From contig NZ_CP128400.1 in assembly GCF_030389965.1 (NCBI RefSeq), positions 1,240,001 to 1,304,000 of the forward strand: a stretch of 64,000 bases of DNA, read 5' to 3'. The position numbers and the translations under genes are program-made. The stretch comes from Candidatus Chlorohelix allophototropha. Lineage in GTDB: Bacteria > Chloroflexota > Chloroflexia > Chloroheliales > Chloroheliaceae. The notes under the pieces were generated by a model. It was given only the letters and a program-made list of their open reading frames with translations. It had not been told where the DNA came from and did not search any database. Below, piece after piece: positions 8,109 through 16,215 of the stretch. Every line of letters starts with the position of its first letter. Position 1 is the first letter of the stretch.

Positions 8109-9347
8109 TTAGTTGCCGTTGTTTCCGCTCAGTTGCCGGTAAAGTTCACCCAAGAAGCTTTCCACATCGGTAACGATACCTAGCGCTTGGTTACTGCCTC
8201 GATCCGCCAGTTTGGTTACTACGGTGGGATTTATATCTACACAAACCAATCGAACTCGTGCCGGTAACAGGTTGCCCACCGCGATGCTGTGTAGCATCGT
8301 AGATACCATGAGGGTGATTTCCACTCCTTCGAGATGTTCGCGCATAACATCCTGCGCAACCAGCACATCGGTAATTACTTCCGGTAACGGACCATCATCG
8401 CGGATAGAGCCGCACAGCACAAACGGAATATTGTGTTTGGTACAGGTGTACATGATCCCGCTCTTTAATACACCCTGTTCAACCGCCTGAGCAATGCTGC
8501 CATAATAGCGAATGGTGTTAATGGCTTTCAAATGGTGTTGATGACCATGTTCCGCATTCAACCCGCTCGACAACGATACTCCCAATGAAGTGCCGTAAAG
8601 GGCGGTTTCGATGTCGTGTACCCCTAGCGCATTACCCGCGAATAAAACATCCACAAAGCCCATTTCGATGAGGCGACTCACATATTTAGCTGAACCTGTG
8701 TGCGCGATTGCCGGACCACCCACCAGCAGGATTTTTCCGCCCCGCGCTTTTACATGCTTGATTTCTTCTACCAGCCCGCTTATTGCCAATTCTTTGGGTT
8801 TTTCGCTACTGACCGCGCTATTCATAAAGCCAAAGATTTCACGTTGGCGTTCGCGTTCCAGCACTTCCAGCCTGATGCCGGAATGCCCCACTGCCAATAA
8901 ATCACCCTTTTTAACTTTGGTCATAGGGATACATTCGGCTGTTCCCTTTTCGGCATCATAAATAATGCCGCAATCCATCTCGGTTTTATCTACCGGCAAC
9001 CATACACCGTTTATACGAATATGAGTTTGCAAGTTAGTGGTAGCGTAAAAGTCTAGAGGGAAAACCCCATCGCGGGGAACAGGTTCAAATTTGGCATCGG
9101 CATCGGAAAGAATAACTGCGCCGAGTCGTTGTGCTACTAAGAGCGCATCCATCAGAATTCTATCGGTAGTGGCAATGATACGCATGCGGCAGTAGCTGGG
9201 TTCGGTTTTGTTACGCCCTAGCTCGAATTCCTCAACCTCGTAGTTTCCGCCGAGATCCATAATGCCGTCCATCAATTGCGGCAAAATCAGGCTATCAACT
9301 ATATGTCCGCGCAGTTCAATGGTTTGCTGGTAAAGCTGCTGAGTCAT
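8109..9347 (-). CDS. TIGR00300 (LOR/SDH-domain) protein, ornithine cyclodeaminase-like
   Basis: A 412-residue protein resembling the TIGR00300/LOR-SDH family, whose studied members include archaeal NAD-dependent ornithine cyclodeaminase and the C-terminal half of cyanobacterial arginine-catabolic AgrE/ArgZ. The N-terminal part (1-130) is the LOR/SDH-like domain; the C-terminal part has a glycine-rich nucleotide-binding loop (KILLVGGPAIAHTGS) and the conserved segment GLNAEHGHQHHLKAI. An annotated GTG start at 9359 would overlap the ribosome binding site GAGGAG; the ATG at 9347 is preferred. If the family function holds, it would turn ornithine into proline and ammonia. The amino-terminal guanidine-modifying domain of AgrE is absent. 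Confidence 0.82.
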   Translation of the reverse strand: MTQQLYQQTIELRGHIVDSLILPQLMDGIMDLGGNYEVEEFELGRNKTEPSYCRMRIIATTDRILMDALLVAQRLGAVILSDADAKFEPVPRDGVFPLDFYATTNLQTHIRINGVWLPVDKTEMDCGIIYDAEKGTAECIPMTKVKKGDLLAVGHSGIRLEVLERERQREIFGFMNSAVSSEKPKELAISGLVEEIKHVKARGGKILLVGGPAIAHTGSAKYVSRLIEMGFVDVLFAGNALGVHDIETALYGTSLGVSLSSGLNAEHGHQHHLKAINTIRYYGSIAQAVEQGVLKSGIMYTCTKHNIPFVLCGSIRDDGPLPEVITDVLVAQDVMREHLEGVEITLMVSTMLHSIAVGNLLPARVRLVCVDINPTVVTKLADRGSNQALGIVTDVESFLGELYRQLSGNNGN

Positions 9348-9411
9348 AATTCTCCTCACCTAAATTTGGTTAAGCTTTGCTGATTATAGCGGTTTGGGCA
9401 GAAAAAGTACA

Positions 9412-9442
9412 GAAAAATAAAGCCCCCGGACTAACCGAGGGC
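9412..9442 (-). terminator. Rho-independent terminator of htrA
   Basis: On the minus strand a GCCCTCGG/CCGGGGGC stem with one mismatch is followed by TTTATTTTT. It lies 16 nt past the htrA stop codon and separates it from the TIGR00300-ychF unit. Confidence 0.8.
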
Positions 9443-9457
9443 AAGAATGAGGCGAAA

Positions 9458-10687
9458 TCAGTTCAGGGTTTTGGGGCGTTCGCCCAGAGTGAGTTGTAAG
9501 GTGAGTGTATCTTTACCACGCTGCACCGTAAGGCTAATGGTGTCATTAGGTTTATATTTTAATATAGCGGTTACAAGCGGGTTCAGGTCGTTTAGTGGCA
9601 CGCCATTGATGGCAGTAATAATGTCGTTATCTTTCAGTCCGGCTTTATCGGCAGGTCCTCCCGCAACTACTCCCGGCTGTCTTCCGCTAGGGCTGATCCA
9701 TGCGCCTTCCACTTCGGGTATGCTAATGCCTGATAGACTCGTACCGGCTATAGCTGGAGTTATCATTTGATAACGTATCCCGAAATAAGGTTTGGAAGCA
9801 ACTCCTTTGGTCATCAACTGCTCAGATATCATGCCCGCCACATTGCTAGGTATCGAGAAGCCCAAGCCTTCTGCTACATCGCTTGCGCTTGAAGTGCTAC
9901 TGCTACCGCTGACGCTGCGTACTACCGCTGTATTAATCCCTATAATTTCACCCTTCAGGTTTAACAATGGTCCGCCGCTATTGCCATGATTGATCGGAGC
10001 ATCGGTTTGGATATAAACATTGGGTGAGGTATCACCGGGGATGGTGCGGTTAATTCCGCTCACAACTCCCTTTGTTACCGAATTGCGGAAGTCTCCAAGA
10101 GCAGCGCCGATGGCAATAACTGTTTCCCCAATTTCCAATTTGCTTGAATCGCCGAATTTAAGTACGGCAGGCACTTTTACATCTACTTTTAAGACCGCAA
10201 TATCGCCATCATCATCCTCACCTATCAGTTTGGCGGTGACGACTTTCTGACCGTTATTGAAGGCAACACTGATACCCTGCGCTCCGGTTACCACGTGCGC
10301 GTTTGTAATGATGTAACCGTCTTCGCTGATTATTGCGCCGCTTCCGGTACCAACAGTAAATTGGCTACCTGTAGTAGTGCGCGTAGCTTTGGTATAAACG
10401 GTTACGACGGCAGGGCTGGCGCTTTTTACTACGCCTACTACCGAGTTGCTCTCAACTTGATCGGCGCTCAAAACCGTGGTGGCGGTTGGTGTAATTTTTG
10501 CGGCTGTGCTAGTTGCGGCAGCAGTGGCAGCAGGTTTGCTAGTATCGGTAGATATAGTGGTGGGAACAGTAACTGTCTGGCTTGAAACCTGAGTGGTCGT
10601 AGTAGCGGTAGGGGTAGTATCACTACAGGCGGATAAAGCTAGACTCAGCAGGAGAATAAACAATATACTAATCTTAAGTCGGTACAT
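9458..10687 (-). CDS. HtrA/DegP-like S1C serine protease, lipoprotein
   Basis: A 409-residue extracytoplasmic protease. The signal peptide ends in the lipobox LSAC, so it is predicted to be lipid-anchored. A Thr/Ala/Ser-rich linker (about 25-85) follows, then the trypsin-like domain with His in TNAHVV, Asp in DDDGDIAVLKV and Ser in NHGNSGGPL, and a C-terminal PDZ domain (about 300-400; GGPADKAGLKDNDII). The role is degradation or refolding of misfolded envelope proteins. An in-frame GTG at 10696 exists, but GGAAGG precedes the ATG at 10687 by 8 nt, so I start there. The leader has several hairpins. Confidence 0.92.
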   Translation of the reverse strand: MYRLKISILFILLLSLALSACSDTTPTATTTTQVSSQTVTVPTTISTDTSKPAATAAATSTAAKITPTATTVLSADQVESNSVVGVVKSASPAVVTVYTKATRTTTGSQFTVGTGSGAIISEDGYIITNAHVVTGAQGISVAFNNGQKVVTAKLIGEDDDGDIAVLKVDVKVPAVLKFGDSSKLEIGETVIAIGAALGDFRNSVTKGVVSGINRTIPGDTSPNVYIQTDAPINHGNSGGPLLNLKGEIIGINTAVVRSVSGSSSTSSASDVAEGLGFSIPSNVAGMISEQLMTKGVASKPYFGIRYQMITPAIAGTSLSGISIPEVEGAWISPSGRQPGVVAGGPADKAGLKDNDIITAINGVPLNDLNPLVTAILKYKPNDTISLTVQRGKDTLTLQLTLGERPKTLN

Positions 10688-10806
10688 AGGTAGCACCTTC
10701 CGAGAGTTATAAAGTAAAAGATGACCGGATTATCAAACCCGGTCATCGTCACAAAATCTATATAAAACCGGCGATGCCGGGGATATCTTCAAACCCTAAT
10801 GGGTTT
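10688..10806 (-). promoter_or_regulatory. htrA leader with three consecutive hairpins
   Basis: Three perfect inverted repeats lie upstream of htrA: 10720-10747 (9-bp stem), 10768-10780 (CCGGC/GCCGG) and 10791-10806 (AAACCC/GGGTTT). On the minus strand the hairpin nearest the gene is followed by TTTTACTTT, which resembles an attenuator. No minus-strand gene lies directly upstream, so these are best read as part of the htrA leader. Confidence 0.45.
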
Positions 10807-11078
10807 TATAAATCTATGTTAAAGAGCTTAACTAGCCTCTTATGGTTTTATTATCTCATTAATTTGCTAATAAAGTATTCTAAAATTGTAAAAATATGGT
10901 AAACAGAAACTCAGATTCAAAACTTTTAATAGCTGATGTATAATAGTTGAAATGCTAATAGCTATCCTGAAAAGGGGAGGTTTTAAATTAGTTTGGAATT
11001 TCCGGCACAACGTTTTCCTTCCCTAATTCGTGCATGTAGCATTTTAGTGCCGGGTAACAGGCAAGAACTGGAACAAAT
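10807..11078 (+). promoter_or_regulatory. Promoter and leader region of the J-domain gene
   Basis: AT-rich interval with a TATAAT box near 10937. A strong ribosome-binding-like AAAAGGGGAGG near 10971 precedes a short TTG-initiated frame that overlaps the J-domain start. A 7-bp inverted repeat CCGGCAC (11002-11008) / GTGCCGG (11047-11053) lies in the leader. No longer gene was seen here. Confidence 0.35.
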
Positions 11079-11900
11079 ATGGATTTCGACCCTTATAAGA
11101 TCTTGAAAGTTGACCCTACTGCTGACGAAGAGGTTATTTCCGCAGCTTATCGAGCATTAAGCAAAAAGTACCACCCTGATTTGAATAAATCTGCGGAGGC
11201 GCAAACCCAAATGCAACAGGTGAATCGCGCCTACGAAATGTTAAAAGACTCCGTCTCTCGCGCTAAAGTTGATGCAGAGCTTGCCCGTAAGAGTTCTTCC
11301 CAGAGTAGCGGGCAGGGTATGCGCCCTTCTTATACTCAACCCAATTACAACCCCCCCCAAAATTATGGAACGGGCGGATTTCAGCGTAATCAGCCGGTTA
11401 GTAAAGGAACAGAGCGGATTTATGTAGCCACTCCCGATGACAATACTTTCTATCTGTACCAGAAAAGGTTGGTAGATGATAAGGAACATAAATTGCTTCG
11501 GATAGGGGTGTATCACGACAAGCTATTCGGGAAAATTTGCAATATCAATGCCACCGCGCCGGACGTGAGCGGGAAAATTAGCAGTGGTTCGGTTTTCATC
11601 CAATCCTTGGAGATGTTTGACCTGACCGATGCAATAACCGAAGCGTTGGCTGCGATGGAAAAACCACTCTATCCCATTGAAACCAATAGTGATCATAACG
11701 TTTTTTATCGTCGCCAGATTAATGGACTTAACAGCACTTATCTGGTTTTGGAAGTAATCAAACGCTTGAAATCAGATGCCAAGATTGTTCTGTTTTTGAT
11801 AGGAGAACGACGTGGTGAAGGCGTAGTAGCTTCCCAGACTCAGGCGCAGTTAAAACAATTGGAGAAAATATTTACCGAGGCTTTTGCGACAATGCGCTAA
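11079..11900 (+). CDS. J-domain (DnaJ-like) protein with uncharacterised C-terminal domain
   Basis: 273 residues. The first 65 form a canonical J-domain with the HPD motif (YHPDLN), which stimulates the ATPase of an Hsp70 (DnaK) partner. A short Ser/Gln/Pro/Asn/Gly-rich linker follows (about 70-105), then about 165 residues with no zinc-finger (CxxCxGxG) repeats or DnaJ C-terminal substrate domain. It is therefore a class C J-protein that probably recruits DnaK to a specific client. An in-frame stop precedes the ATG, so the start is fixed. The gene is monocistronic and ends at a bidirectional terminator. Confidence 0.85.
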   Translation: MDFDPYKILKVDPTADEEVISAAYRALSKKYHPDLNKSAEAQTQMQQVNRAYEMLKDSVSRAKVDAELARKSSSQSSGQGMRPSYTQPNYNPPQNYGTGGFQRNQPVSKGTERIYVATPDDNTFYLYQKRLVDDKEHKLLRIGVYHDKLFGKICNINATAPDVSGKISSGSVFIQSLEMFDLTDAITEALAAMEKPLYPIETNSDHNVFYRRQINGLNSTYLVLEVIKRLKSDAKIVLFLIGERRGEGVVASQTQAQLKQLEKIFTEAFATMR

Positions 11901-11932
11901 AAAGAGGGGGTAGCAATACCCCCTCTTTAATT
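11901..11932. terminator. Bidirectional terminator
   Basis: A perfect 12-bp stem AAAGAGGGGGTA (11901-11912) pairs with 11917-11928 around a GCAA loop, with T-rich flanks on both strands. It serves both the J-domain gene and the convergent cytochrome gene. Confidence 0.9.
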
Positions 11933-11954
11933 CTTCCGTTACCGCTTTTGCCAA

Positions 11955-12494
11955 TTACGGCTTGGGACCACGTGGTGCTAACTGAATAGAGCGCAGGTAA
12001 ACGGTTACTTGGTAAAGCTCTTGAGGGCTGATAACGTATGGATAAGGGTCATTATCATCTGCCAATTTTTCTTTAAAGTAAGGCATACCTGTTTGTTGCT
12101 GCGGACCATAAACACCAAACCGCACCTGCTTAATTATAAAATTGGCATCACGGGCGTTAAAGCTGCGATCAAGGCGTGGTCCAAGCCCTGTTGCAGCAGT
12201 ACCTCCTACTGCATGGCAAATTTGGCATTTCAGACTGAAAACCTTTTTGCCATCTGTGGCATACTGTTTGTAAACTACCGGATCAATCTGGCTGTAGTTG
12301 GTAAAATCAGCAGAAGCCAAGTTTGCCGGAATCACCTTGTTATTGCCAAGCGAATTGGGAAGTACGATGAGCAGAAGCATTACAACGCCAATGGCAATGC
12401 CAGTAAGCCAGACTCCTAGTACTGTAAGCTGCACCGGCACATCCCCTAATACAGAGGTAACGTTGCGCGATTGTTTTGGCTGTCTAATGGGCAT
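11955..12494 (-). CDS. Membrane-anchored mono-haem cytochrome c
   Basis: 179 residues with a cytoplasmic basic N-terminus, one membrane helix at about 23-46 and an external cytochrome c domain. The haem attachment site is CQICH (Cys90, Cys93, His94); Met137 in TGMPYF is the likely distal ligand. The uncleaved anchor tethers it to the outer face of the cytoplasmic membrane, where it could carry electrons between a quinol-oxidising complex and a terminal acceptor or reaction centre. AGAGAGGA precedes the ATG. A second anchored cytochrome lies at 14144 on the other strand. Confidence 0.9.
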   Translation of the reverse strand: MPIRQPKQSRNVTSVLGDVPVQLTVLGVWLTGIAIGVVMLLLIVLPNSLGNNKVIPANLASADFTNYSQIDPVVYKQYATDGKKVFSLKCQICHAVGGTAATGLGPRLDRSFNARDANFIIKQVRFGVYGPQQQTGMPYFKEKLADDNDPYPYVISPQELYQVTVYLRSIQLAPRGPKP

Positions 12495-12621
12495 AAGACC
12501 ATCCTCTCTAGCTTGAGCCTATTACATGTTCAGGCTCCGCAGCGTTGCATGAGCAAAAAACCTGCGAGTGCCCTTATACTCGTTGAAAAAAAGTGTAATC
12601 TTTTTTGAGCAAAAAAAATAT

Positions 12622-12704
12622 AGCATAGGCTACAAACGGTTTTTTCGACATCTCTTTGACACTATACCGCTGGTTTGCCAAGCCCGCCTATGCTTTGTTA
12701 CAAT
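12622..12704 (+). promoter_or_regulatory. Promoter of the aminotransferase-cytochrome operon
   Basis: TTGCCA (12675-12680) and TACAAT (12699-12704) are separated by 18 nt. A 9-bp inverted repeat, AGCATAGGC (12622-12630) with GCCTATGCT (12686-12694), has its right arm inside the promoter spacer and could be a regulator site. Confidence 0.4.
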
Positions 12705-12743
12705 CGCTCCTGTTATTTAATCCGCTTGCAGGGAGATAAAAAA

Positions 12744-14138
12744 ATGACTGCTAAAGTTACTAATAGCCTTGATGAATTTCTGGCACAAAACCCCACCTCG
12801 CTTGAATTATACGAAGAAGCGCAACAGGTTTTCCCAACCGGGGCAACGCATGCCAGTCGTTATTGGGAAACAGCGCCGGGTTTATATTTCGAGCGCGCTC
12901 AGGGAGCTTATAAATGGGATGTGGATGGGCATCGTTATATTGATTATTGGATGGGACACGGCTCACTTATTTTTGGTCACTCTCATCCGGTTATTACTCA
13001 GGCACTGGTAGAACAAGCTTCTCGCGGTACTCATCTGGGCGGCAACCATCCCGGTGAGGTGCGTTGGGCGCAACTAATTTGCAAATTGATTCCCAGCGCC
13101 GAGCAGGTGCGTTTCTTCAGCAGTGGCACCGAAGCTACTATGATGGCGATGCGTCTTGCCCGAACCGTTACCGGGCGCGAGAAAATTCTGAAGCTGGAAG
13201 GGCGCTTTCACGGTTGGAACGATTATAGCAGTGTAAATCAAAGCAAAGTTGCACCGATAGGTATTCCACAGGCGGTAGCGGACAACATATTGGTGTTAAG
13301 CCCTGACCTACAAGAGATTGAGAAAGCCTTTGCGGCGGATAAAAATATAGCGGCGGTTATATTGGAAGCCGATGGCGCAAGCTATGGCGCTGTTCCAAAT
13401 CCGCCCGGTTTATTGGCGGGACTGCGAGATCTAACCCGGCGGGAAGGGGCGCTATTAATTTACGATGAGATTGTAAGCGGCTTTCGCTACGGACCGGGTG
13501 GTATTCAGGCAATCGAAGGGGTATTACCAGATTTAACTTGCCTTGCCAAAATACTGGCGGGTGGTTTGAACGGTGGTGCGGTGGTTGGTAGCCGTGAAAT
13601 AATGGCGGTATTCGATCCTGCTTCCGGGAAAAAATTCATTCGCCATCATGGTACTTTCAACGGCAATCCTCTTTCTGCCGCGGCAGGTGTGGCTGCGCTT
13701 TCGCTGATTGCAGAGCCAAACGCGCAAACTACGCTTTATGATTATATTGGAAGATTGGCTGAAAGACTTCGTAGTGGATTACGTGGCGCTATTCTCGATG
13801 CAGGTTTGAAGGGGAAAGCTACTTCTTACGGTCGCGGGTCGGTTTTCCATGTGTTGCTTGGTGCGCCTTATGTAGTGGAATTGCCCGAAGACGGAAACTT
13901 GTTATCAGAGGATTTTTTGCCCTACTTTAAGAAACCCGAAGTGCAAGCCCGCCTCAAAACGAGTCTTTTACCCGAAGTGGTGGAACCGCTACGCCTTGAG
14001 ATGGATTTGCGAGGAGTGCAGTTAATGGGTGGTCATGGAGGGTTTGTATCAATTGCACACACCGAAGAAGATATTGACCAAACGGTCGAGGCTTTTTCGC
14101 AAGCACTTGCCGCTCTCAAGAAAGCAGGAGTACTATAA
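12744..14138 (+). CDS. Class III PLP aminotransferase, glutamate-1-semialdehyde aminomutase-like
   Basis: 464 residues of the HemL/class III aminotransferase fold. Recognisable elements are FFSSGTEATMMAMRLAR (phosphate-binding cup), GRFHGW, the Asp241 region IYDEIVSGF and the Schiff-base Lys269 in LAKILAGG. True HemL, which makes 5-aminolevulinate, is about 430 residues; this protein is longer near its C-terminus, so it may be a paralogue acting on another amino acid. The start ATG at 12744 follows GGGAG; upstream in-frame codons lack such a site. A cytochrome c gene follows after 5 nt in the same operon. Confidence 0.8.
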   Translation: MTAKVTNSLDEFLAQNPTSLELYEEAQQVFPTGATHASRYWETAPGLYFERAQGAYKWDVDGHRYIDYWMGHGSLIFGHSHPVITQALVEQASRGTHLGGNHPGEVRWAQLICKLIPSAEQVRFFSSGTEATMMAMRLARTVTGREKILKLEGRFHGWNDYSSVNQSKVAPIGIPQAVADNILVLSPDLQEIEKAFAADKNIAAVILEADGASYGAVPNPPGLLAGLRDLTRREGALLIYDEIVSGFRYGPGGIQAIEGVLPDLTCLAKILAGGLNGGAVVGSREIMAVFDPASGKKFIRHHGTFNGNPLSAAAGVAALSLIAEPNAQTTLYDYIGRLAERLRSGLRGAILDAGLKGKATSYGRGSVFHVLLGAPYVVELPEDGNLLSEDFLPYFKKPEVQARLKTSLLPEVVEPLRLEMDLRGVQLMGGHGGFVSIAHTEEDIDQTVEAFSQALAALKKAGVL

Positions 14139-14143
14139 CCCCT

Positions 14144-14560
14144 ATGTCCAATGAAGTAAAAGAAAATAATCCATCGGGCGATGCGCAAAATGGCGTTTCG
14201 CCCGTATTTTTCGGGTTGGTGTTGTTCGGTATATTGCTGATAGCTGTATTCGTTATGCTCCTTTTAACACTTAACGATACCAAAGAGACCCCTGCTCCTG
14301 CTAATCTTGATCCAATTGCTTTGCAAGGCAAGGCGCTTTTCTCGCAACAAGGAAAATGTGACGTTTGCCACTCGGCAGAGGGACGCAAAGCTGGAATCGG
14401 TCCTCGCCTTAGTACGCTCAATTTAGGTGATGCTACAATTCGCAATATAATTCGGAATGGTAGAGAGGCGATGCCCGCCAATACGGTGCTCAGTGAGGAC
14501 GATATTACTAAAATAATGGCATATATGAAAGCGCTCAAATTGGCAGCCGCGGGTACCTAA
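14144..14560 (+). CDS. Membrane-anchored mono-haem cytochrome c
   Basis: 138 residues: a short hydrophilic N-terminus, one membrane helix (about 19-42) and a small cytochrome c domain with CDVCH (Cys72, Cys75, His76). The sequence RNGREAMPAN contains the probable Met ligand. It starts 5 nt after the aminotransferase stop, so the two are co-transcribed. Its last 4 nt overlap the convergent gene at 14557. Function as a membrane-tethered electron carrier is inferred from the fold; its partner is unknown. Confidence 0.88.
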   Translation: MSNEVKENNPSGDAQNGVSPVFFGLVLFGILLIAVFVMLLLTLNDTKETPAPANLDPIALQGKALFSQQGKCDVCHSAEGRKAGIGPRLSTLNLGDATIRNIIRNGREAMPANTVLSEDDITKIMAYMKALKLAAAGT

Positions 14561-16116
14561 ACCGCAATTTTAACGGACTTGAGGTTGGTTTCTTCTTCCA
14601 TTAAGATTTCAGCGATGGTATCGGAACCGCGTCGCTGCCACTTGTAAAAGGTATCTTCGTCCACATCGCTGAGCCATTCCAACACCTTTTCTATTTCTCC
14701 GGGTTCCCGATTGCCATTTTTACGTCTTTCTTCTGCCAATCTGCGGGCTTCGGCAAAGGCGTTTTTCTTGGAAACTTCTCGAATATAGGGGAAATATAGA
14801 GAATTGTAATAGCGCCACGCTTCTGAAGTACCGAAAATTGCGCCATCCGGGCGCAATCGCTCAATCAGCTCTGTTAAAAGGCTTTTGAGGGTTGTGGCAC
14901 GATTTAGGCGATTATCTTCTAAATCCTGCAATTTGAGCCTTTTTTCCACGACATTCAGGCTCAACAAGGGGCTTTTAACGAGTTGGGGGGAATTTTTGAG
15001 GCTGGAAATGGCGCGCCGTACCGCATCTTTAAAGGCTTTTTGGCTGAATCCCCCTTCTACTTCCGGTATTTGACCCTGATTGGTAACAAGTGGAATCGTA
15101 TTTTCTTCCAACGGCTGAATTTCTGGCACGGGCGCAGGCTGGAAAGCTAATTCTGAGGCATATTCACGCGCTTCAGTACGGGCTACTTGCTCGGCTTTAC
15201 TGAAGAAGAATTTATCCAATATGTCGCGCAAGCGGTCGTATAAAGTATGACTGGTGGTTATCAGCCCGGTCATTATCAGTACCGAAATCGGCGAATTAAA
15301 ACCAACGATTGCCATCGATCCAATATAGATAAAATTGAACAATAGAATTGAAATGAAGCTATAGGCAAAGTCACGCCCGATTTCTTTACCTTCTACCAGC
15401 AAGTCGTAATGGGTTATAGCGTAACCGAACAAACCTAAGCCTACCAATAACAGTATATGGGCTGGCAGGTCGGGAAATTCGGTGAGGTAGAAATTTACTT
15501 TAATGGCAAGATAGATGCCACCTATGATAAAACAGAACGCCCCTGTCGCTAACATTACTATTTTTGTGCGACTTGATGCTGAGGAAGGCTCTTTCCCGCT
15601 TCTCATTAGAATATATAATCGGATTAAATTGATGCAAGCTCCGAACCCTGCCAGTGCGAGATATACAATGAAAAACCAGTAAAAAGGTCCGGCTTTGACA
15701 TACAGATGTTCCGGGCGATCATAGAATTTCCCATCATAATCCAGTAACAGGTTTGTGGAATAACCGATAAGGGTAATTAAAACCGCAAGGGTATATATGA
15801 TAGTCACGATAGGCGGAAAGATACTGGCAGGTTTGCCGCGCCGCCATACTAGCAAGCTCACGTGAAACCAGAAGGCAATAGGCAAAGTATTAGTCCACCA
15901 GCCGAGGCGGTTTACCGCTACACTTAGCTCATAGCCTGTCACAATGTTGACCGCTACGTTGTGAAAGAAATAAGCCGATTGGAGAAGTGAACCAACTACG
16001 CTGATGGTTATAAGCGGGCTAAAGGTAGAAGCGCGAGATAGTAAATATAAACCAACCCAGAGGTAGGCGCTGAAGGAAACAGTTGCAACTATTGTTTGCA
16101 AATCGAATTGAGGCAT
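14557..16116 (-). CDS. Multi-TM protein with cytosolic C-terminal domain, possible sensor
   Basis: 519 residues. The first 295 hold about eight or nine hydrophobic helices, arranged like the 7TM sensor modules found at the N-terminus of some histidine kinases. The remaining 220 residues are soluble and charged, with no H-box, kinase, GGDEF or phosphatase motif that I can see. It may be a receptor whose output domain is unrecognised. GAGGG lies before the ATG at 16116. The gene converges on the cytochrome operon with a 4-nt overlap, so no terminator separates them. Confidence 0.65.
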   Translation of the reverse strand: MPQFDLQTIVATVSFSAYLWVGLYLLSRASTFSPLITISVVGSLLQSAYFFHNVAVNIVTGYELSVAVNRLGWWTNTLPIAFWFHVSLLVWRRGKPASIFPPIVTIIYTLAVLITLIGYSTNLLLDYDGKFYDRPEHLYVKAGPFYWFFIVYLALAGFGACINLIRLYILMRSGKEPSSASSRTKIVMLATGAFCFIIGGIYLAIKVNFYLTEFPDLPAHILLLVGLGLFGYAITHYDLLVEGKEIGRDFAYSFISILLFNFIYIGSMAIVGFNSPISVLIMTGLITTSHTLYDRLRDILDKFFFSKAEQVARTEAREYASELAFQPAPVPEIQPLEENTIPLVTNQGQIPEVEGGFSQKAFKDAVRRAISSLKNSPQLVKSPLLSLNVVEKRLKLQDLEDNRLNRATTLKSLLTELIERLRPDGAIFGTSEAWRYYNSLYFPYIREVSKKNAFAEARRLAEERRKNGNREPGEIEKVLEWLSDVDEDTFYKWQRRGSDTIAEILMEEETNLKSVKIAV

Positions 16117-16165
16117 AAGCTTTTGTTTCCCTCATATTCAAAGTTTACTGTATTTATTATACAAT

Positions 16166-16200
16166 AAAATTGCCTCTTTCCAAGTCAGGAAAGAGGCAAT
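16166..16200 (-). terminator. Rho-independent terminator of the VWA gene
   Basis: A perfect 13-bp stem (16169-16181 with 16188-16200, loop AAGTCA) is followed by TTTTATTGTAT on the minus strand. Confidence 0.85.
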
Positions 16201-16215
16201 AATTTAAAATTTGAT

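Noticed and set aside
12744-14138. Naming the aminotransferase hemL outright
   Set aside because: Length and C-terminal region differ from true HemL, and its partner is a cytochrome; the specific function cannot be proven from sequence.
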